Shown here: piece by piece, positions 55,601 to 61,600 of the stretch | Layout of the letters: each line of letters opens with the position of its first letter | Numbering within the stretch: position 1 is the first letter of the stretch | Assembly: GCA_013433145.1 (NCBI GenBank) | Contig: CM024176.1 | Coordinates: 11,146,520 to 11,210,519, forward strand | Direction: 5' to 3' | DNA from: Ascaris suum | Lineage: Eukaryota; Nematoda; Chromadorea; Rhabditida; Ascarididae | Length of the DNA stretch: 64,000 nucleotides | Program-made: the position numbers and the translations under genes | Notes under the pieces: generated by a model | What the model saw: the letters and a program-made list of their open reading frames with translations, nothing else | Told to the model about the DNA's origin: nothing | Database searches by the model: none

Positions 55601-58600
55601 CGGTAAAATATTCAGACATTTTCCAGAAAGAAGGTGAGTCGGCCATTGGAATGTTCATAAGGAATCTTTCGTCGGAAGTTTTAGAGTCAGCACTTTCATC
55701 AGTCTTCCCAGCGACAACGAGGGAACCTGAGATAGATAAATCTATTCAACCCCAAAAGGAAAAAGTTTCGGAGGAAAAAGTCGCCCTTGGTATCGCTTCG
55801 AGTGAAGCACTTGTCGTACTTGACGTGGAGGCGACCGCAAGTGCCCAATCAGCTGGTCAGTCACCTTTACTTCCCGACGAATTGAGCAGAAAGGCTACAG
55901 AAATCATCACGCATAAAGTCGCTGAAGGATACATGAAAGAGGTGCATGCTCTTATTTGTACAGAAAAAGTAGAAGAGCAGGACGAAACAGGCATCTCTTT
56001 CCCTCTCTTTCACATCAAATCTGAGGCATGGGAAGCAGGAGACGCGGACAAACAAGAGACGATAACGACTGATGTTGTCGTTAACGCATCGAGCGGAAAA
56101 CATGAGGGAGAGGTCGAAGTCTTAATTCAAACTGCTCAAAAGATTGGCTCCTCACTGACGAAGGACAGGAAACTGGTTGCAAACGTCATGTTGGAGAAGA
56201 GCATTGCGGATGAAGAAGCGAAAGGCGAAAGAACTGAGGAACTTCTTATCGAGCTTGAGTTCAAAACAACTCCACATTCTGCTCCCGTCGAGGTCACCGT
56301 TGTTGAAACGACGATGGAAATAGCTAAGCATGAAATATCTCGAAGAACGTATAAACATGTCCATGCCGAAATAAAACCAGAGATAGTCAGAGAGAAGGAG
56401 GTATCAAGCTCCATTTTAACGTTCCATCAAACTGAAACAGCAGCCGAGCACACTAGAAAGATGAGTGCAGAGACTTTCTCGGAGATGGTAATCAACGCTT
56501 CTAGCTCAACAGGTTCAGCGCAAGTCGCAATCGCTTCACAAAAAATGGGCCAGAGCAGCCGGTTGGTATCACAGCCCAGAAAATCCGCTACTAACATTAT
56601 GGTACGGAAGGATGTCGCTCACGAAGAGAAAAGGGAGCATCTCGAAGAACTCATTTTCCCATTAGACATTCTGAGGGCTCCTGACACCGCCAAAGTGAGA
56701 GCCAAACATGCGCAGACTGTTTTGGGCACAGCGGCACATGCAATATCGACTGGTCCATTCGAAGAAACATATGTTGACATTGACGTTCGTAAAGCAGAGA
56801 AGGTCGCGGAATCAAGTGTCACGATCGCTTTGCAGCAAATTGAATCGACAGCTAAGCGAGCGAAGAAGGTGTCGAAGGAGGAAACCATCGTTGCGGAGGT
56901 GGTCATCAGCGCCCCAAGCGCAACAGAATCAGTGCACGTCGCATCCTCACCGAAATTATCGAAAAATGCAGCTTGTCAGTGATGCAGGTCAGGAAAGCAC
57001 TCGAGGAAGTGGCTCCGCAGGAAAAGATCGTGGAAGAAATGAAAGCGGAAGCGTTTGAAGAACTTGTACTCGAAGCTGTCATGCAGAAAACGCCTGACGC
57101 TGCCACCGTGGAAGTGAGTGTTGCAGAGATTATCTCGGCTGCAGCAACGCATACGATATCCAAGAGGCCATTCGAGGAAGCACATGTTGACATTGACGTT
57201 CGTAAAGCAGAGGAGGTCGCGGAATCAAGTGTCACGATCGCTTTGCAGCAAATTGAATCGACAGCTGAGCGAGCGAAGAAGGTGTCGAAGGAGGAAACCA
57301 TCGTTGCGGAGGTGGTCATCAGCGCCCCAAGCGCAACAGAATCAGTGCACGTCGGCATCCTCACCGAAGTTATCGAAAAATGCAGCTTGTCAGTGATGCA
57401 GGTCAGGAAAGCACTCGAGGAAGTGGCTCCGCAGGAAAAGATCGTGGAAGAAATGAAAGCGGAAGCGTTTGAAGAACTTGTACTCGAAGCTGTCATGCAG
57501 AAAACGCCTGACGCTGCCATCGTGGAAGTGAGCGTTGCAGAGATTATCTCGGCTGCAGCAACGCATACGATATCCAAGAGGCCATTCGAGGAAGCACATG
57601 TTGACATTGACGTTCGTAAAGCAGAGGAGGTCGCGGAATCAAGTGTCACGATCGCTTTGCAGCAAATTGAATCGACAGCTGAGCGAGCGAAGAAGGTGTC
57701 GAAGGAGGAAACCATCGTTGCGGAGGTGGTCATCAGCGCCCCAAGCGCAACAGAATCAGTGCACGTCGGCATCCTCACCGAAGTTATCGAAAAATGCAGC
57801 TTGTCAGTGATGCAGGTCAGGAAAGCACTCGAGGAAGCGGTTGTGCGCGAGATCATGGAAGAAATGAAAGCGGAAGCGTTTGAAGAACTTGTACTCGAAG
57901 CTGTCATGCAGAAAACGCCTGACGCTGCCATCGTGGAAGTGAGCGTTGCAGAGATTATCTCGGCTGCAGCAACGCATACGATATCCAAGAGGCCATTCGA
58001 GGAAGCACATGTTGACATTGACGTTCGTAAAGCAGAGGAGGTCGCGGAATCAAGTGTCACGATCGCTTTGCAGCAAATTGAATCGACAGCTGAGCGAGCG
58101 AAGAAGGTGTCGAAGGAGGAAACCATCGTTGCGGAGGTGGTCATCAGCGCCCCAAGCGCAACAGAATCAGTGCACGTCGGCATCCTCACCGAAGTTATCG
58201 AAAAATGCAGCTTGTCAGTGATGCAGGTCAGGAAAGCACTCGAGGAAGCGGTTGTGCGCGAGATCATGGAAGAAATGAAAGCGGAAGCGTTTGAAGAACT
58301 TGTACTCGAAGCTGTCATGCAGAAAACGCCTGACGCTGCCATCGTGGAAGTGAGCGTTGCAGAGATTATCTCGGCTGCAGCAACGCATACGATATCCAAG
58401 AGGCCATTCGAGGAAGCACATGTTGACATTGACGTTCGTAAAGCAGAGGAGGTCGCGGAATCAAGTGTCACGATCGCTTTGCAGCAAATTGAATCGACAG
58501 CTGAGCGAGCGAAGAAGGTGTCGAAGGAGGAAACCATCGTTGCGGAGGTGGTCATCAGCGCCCCAAGCGCAACAGAATCAGTGCACGTCGGCATCCTCAC

Positions 58601-61600
58601 CGAAGTTATCGAAAAATGCAGCTTGTCAGTGATGCAGGTCAGGAAAGCACTCGAGGAAGTGGCTCCGCAGGAAAAGATCGTGGAAGAAATGAAAGCGGAA
58701 GCGTTTGAAGAACTTGTACTCGAAGCTGTCATGCAGAAAACGCCTGACGCTGCCATCGTGGAAGTGAGCGTTGCAGAGATTATCTCGGCTGCAGCAACGC
58801 ATACGATATCCAAGAGGCCATTCGAGGAAGCACATGTTGACATTGACGTTCGTAAAGCAGAGGAGGTCGCGGAATCAAGTGTCACGATCGCTTTGCAGCA
58901 AATTGAATCGACAGCTGAGCGAGCGAAGAAGGTGTCGAAGGAGGAAACCATCGTTGCGGAGGTGGTCATCAGCGCCCCAAGCGCAACAGAATCAGTGCAC
59001 GTCGGCATCCTCACCGAAGTTATCGAAAAATGCAGCTTGTCAGTGATGCAGGTCAGGAAAGCACTCGAGGAAGCGGTTGTGCGCGAGATCATGGAAGAAA
59101 TGAAAGCGGAAGCGTTTGAAGAACTTGTACTCGAAGCTGTCATGCAGAAAACGCCTGACGCTGCCATCGTGGAAGTGAGCGTTGCAGAGATTATCTCGGC
59201 TGCAGCAACGCATACGATATCCAAGAGGCCATTCGAGGAAGCACATGTTGACATTGACGTTCGTAAAGCAGAGGAGGTCGCGGAATCAAGTGTCACGATC
59301 GCTTTGCAGCAAATTGAATCGACAGCTGAGCGAGCGAAGAAGGTGTCGAAGGAGGAAACCATCGTTGCGGAGGTGGTCATCAGCGCCCCAAGCGCAACAG
59401 AATCAGTGCACGTCGGCATCCTCACCGAAGTTATCGAAAAATGCAGCTTGTCAGTGATGCAGGTCAGGAAAGCACTCGAGGAAGTGGTTGTGCGCGAGAT
59501 CGTGGAAGAAATGAAAGCGGAAGCGTTTGAAGAACTTGTACTCGAAGCTGTCATGCAGAAAACGCCTGACGCTGCCATCGTGGAAGTGAGCGTTGCAGAG
59601 ATTATCTCGGCTGCAGCAACGCATACGATATCCAAGAGGCCATTCGAGGAAGCACATGTTGACATTGACGTTCGTAAAGCAGAGGAGGTCGCGGAATCAA
59701 GTGTCACGATCGCTTTGCAGCAAATTGAATCGACAGCTGAGCGAGCGAAGAAGGTGTCGAAGGAGGAAACCATCGTTGCGGAGGTGGTCATCAGCGCCCC
59801 AAGCGCAACAGAATCAGTGCACGTCGGCATCCTCACCGAAGTTATCGAAAAATGCAGCTTGTCAGTGATGCAGGTCAGGAAAGCACTCGAGGAAGCGGTT
59901 GTGCGCGAGATCATGGAAGAAATGAAAGCGGAAGCGTTTGAAGAACTTGTACTCGAAGCTGTCATGCAGAAAACGCCTGACGCTGCCATCGTGGAAGTGA
60001 GCGTTGCAGAGATTATCTCGGCTGCAGCAACGCATACGATATCCAAGAGGCCATTCGAGGAAGCACATGTTGACATTGACGTTCGTAAAGCAGAGGAGGT
60101 CGCGGAATCAAGTGTCACGATCGCTTTGCAGCAAATTGAATCGACAGCTGAGCGAGCGAAGAAGGTGTCGAAGGAGGAAACCATCGTTGCGGAGGTGGTC
60201 ATCAGCGCCCCAAGCGCAACAGAATCAGTGCACGTCGGCATCCTCACCGAAGTTATCGAAAAATGCAGCTTGTCAGTGATGCAGGTCAGGAAAGCACTCG
60301 AGGAAGTGGCTCCGCAGGAAAAGATCGTGGAAGAAATGAAAGCGGAAGCGTTTGAAGAACTTGTACTCGAAGCTGTCATGCAGAAAACGCCTGACGCTGC
60401 CATCGTGGAAGTGAGCGTTGCAGAGATTATCTCGGCTGCAGCAACGCATACGATATCCAGGAGGCCATTCGAGGAAGCACATGTTGACATTGACGTTCGT
60501 AAAGCAGAGGAGGTCGCGGAATCAAGTGTCACGATCGCTTTGCAGCAAATTGAATCGACAGCTGAGCGAGCGAAGAAGGTGTCGAAGGAGGAAACCATCG
60601 TTGCGGAGGTGGTCATCAGCGCCCCAAGCGCAACAGAATCAGTGCACGTCGGCATCCTCACCGAAGTTATCGAAAAATGCAGCTTGTCAGTGATGCAGGT
60701 CAGGAAAGCACTCGAGGAAGTGGCTCCGCAGGAAAAGATCGTGGAAGAAATGAAAGCGGAAGCGTTTGAAGAACTTGTACTCGAAGCTGTCATGCAGAAA
60801 ACGCCTGACGCTGCCATCGTGGAAGTGAGCGTTGCAGAGATTATCTCGGCTGCAGCAACGCATACGATATCCAAGAGGCCATTCGAGGAAGCACATGTTG
60901 ACATTGACGTTCGTAAAGCAGAGGAGGTCGCGGAATCAAGTGTCACGATCGCTTTGCAGCAAATTGAATCGACAGCTGAGCGAGCGAAGAAGGTGTCGAA
61001 GGAGGAAACCATCGTTGCGGAGGTGGTCATCAGCGCCCCAAGCGCAACAGAATCAGTGCACGTCGGCATCCTCACCGAAGTTATCGAAAAATGCAGCTTG
61101 TCAGTGATGCAGGTCAGGAAAGCACTCGAGGAAGCGGTTGTGCGCGAGATCATGGAAGAAATGAAAGCGGAAGCGTTTGAAGAACTTGTACTCGAAGCTG
61201 TCATGCAGAAAACGCCTGACGCTGCCATCGTGGAAGTGAGCGTTGCAGAGATTATCTCGGCTGCAGCAACGCATACGATATCCAGGAGGCCATTCGAGGA
61301 AGCACATGTTGACATTGACGTTCGTAAAGCAGAGGAGGTCGCGGAATCAAGTGTCACGATCGCTTTGCAGCAAATTGAATCGACAGCTGAGCGAGCGAAG
61401 AAGGTGTCGAAGGAGGAAACCATCGTTGCGGAGGTGGTCATCAGCGCCCCAAGCGCAACAGAATCAGTGCACGTCGGCATCCTCACCGAAGTTATCGAAA
61501 AATGCAGCTTGTCAGTGATGCAGGTCAGGAAAGCACTCGAGGAAGCGGTTGTGCGCGAGATCATGGAAGAAATGAAAGCGGAAGCGTTTGAAGAACTTGT

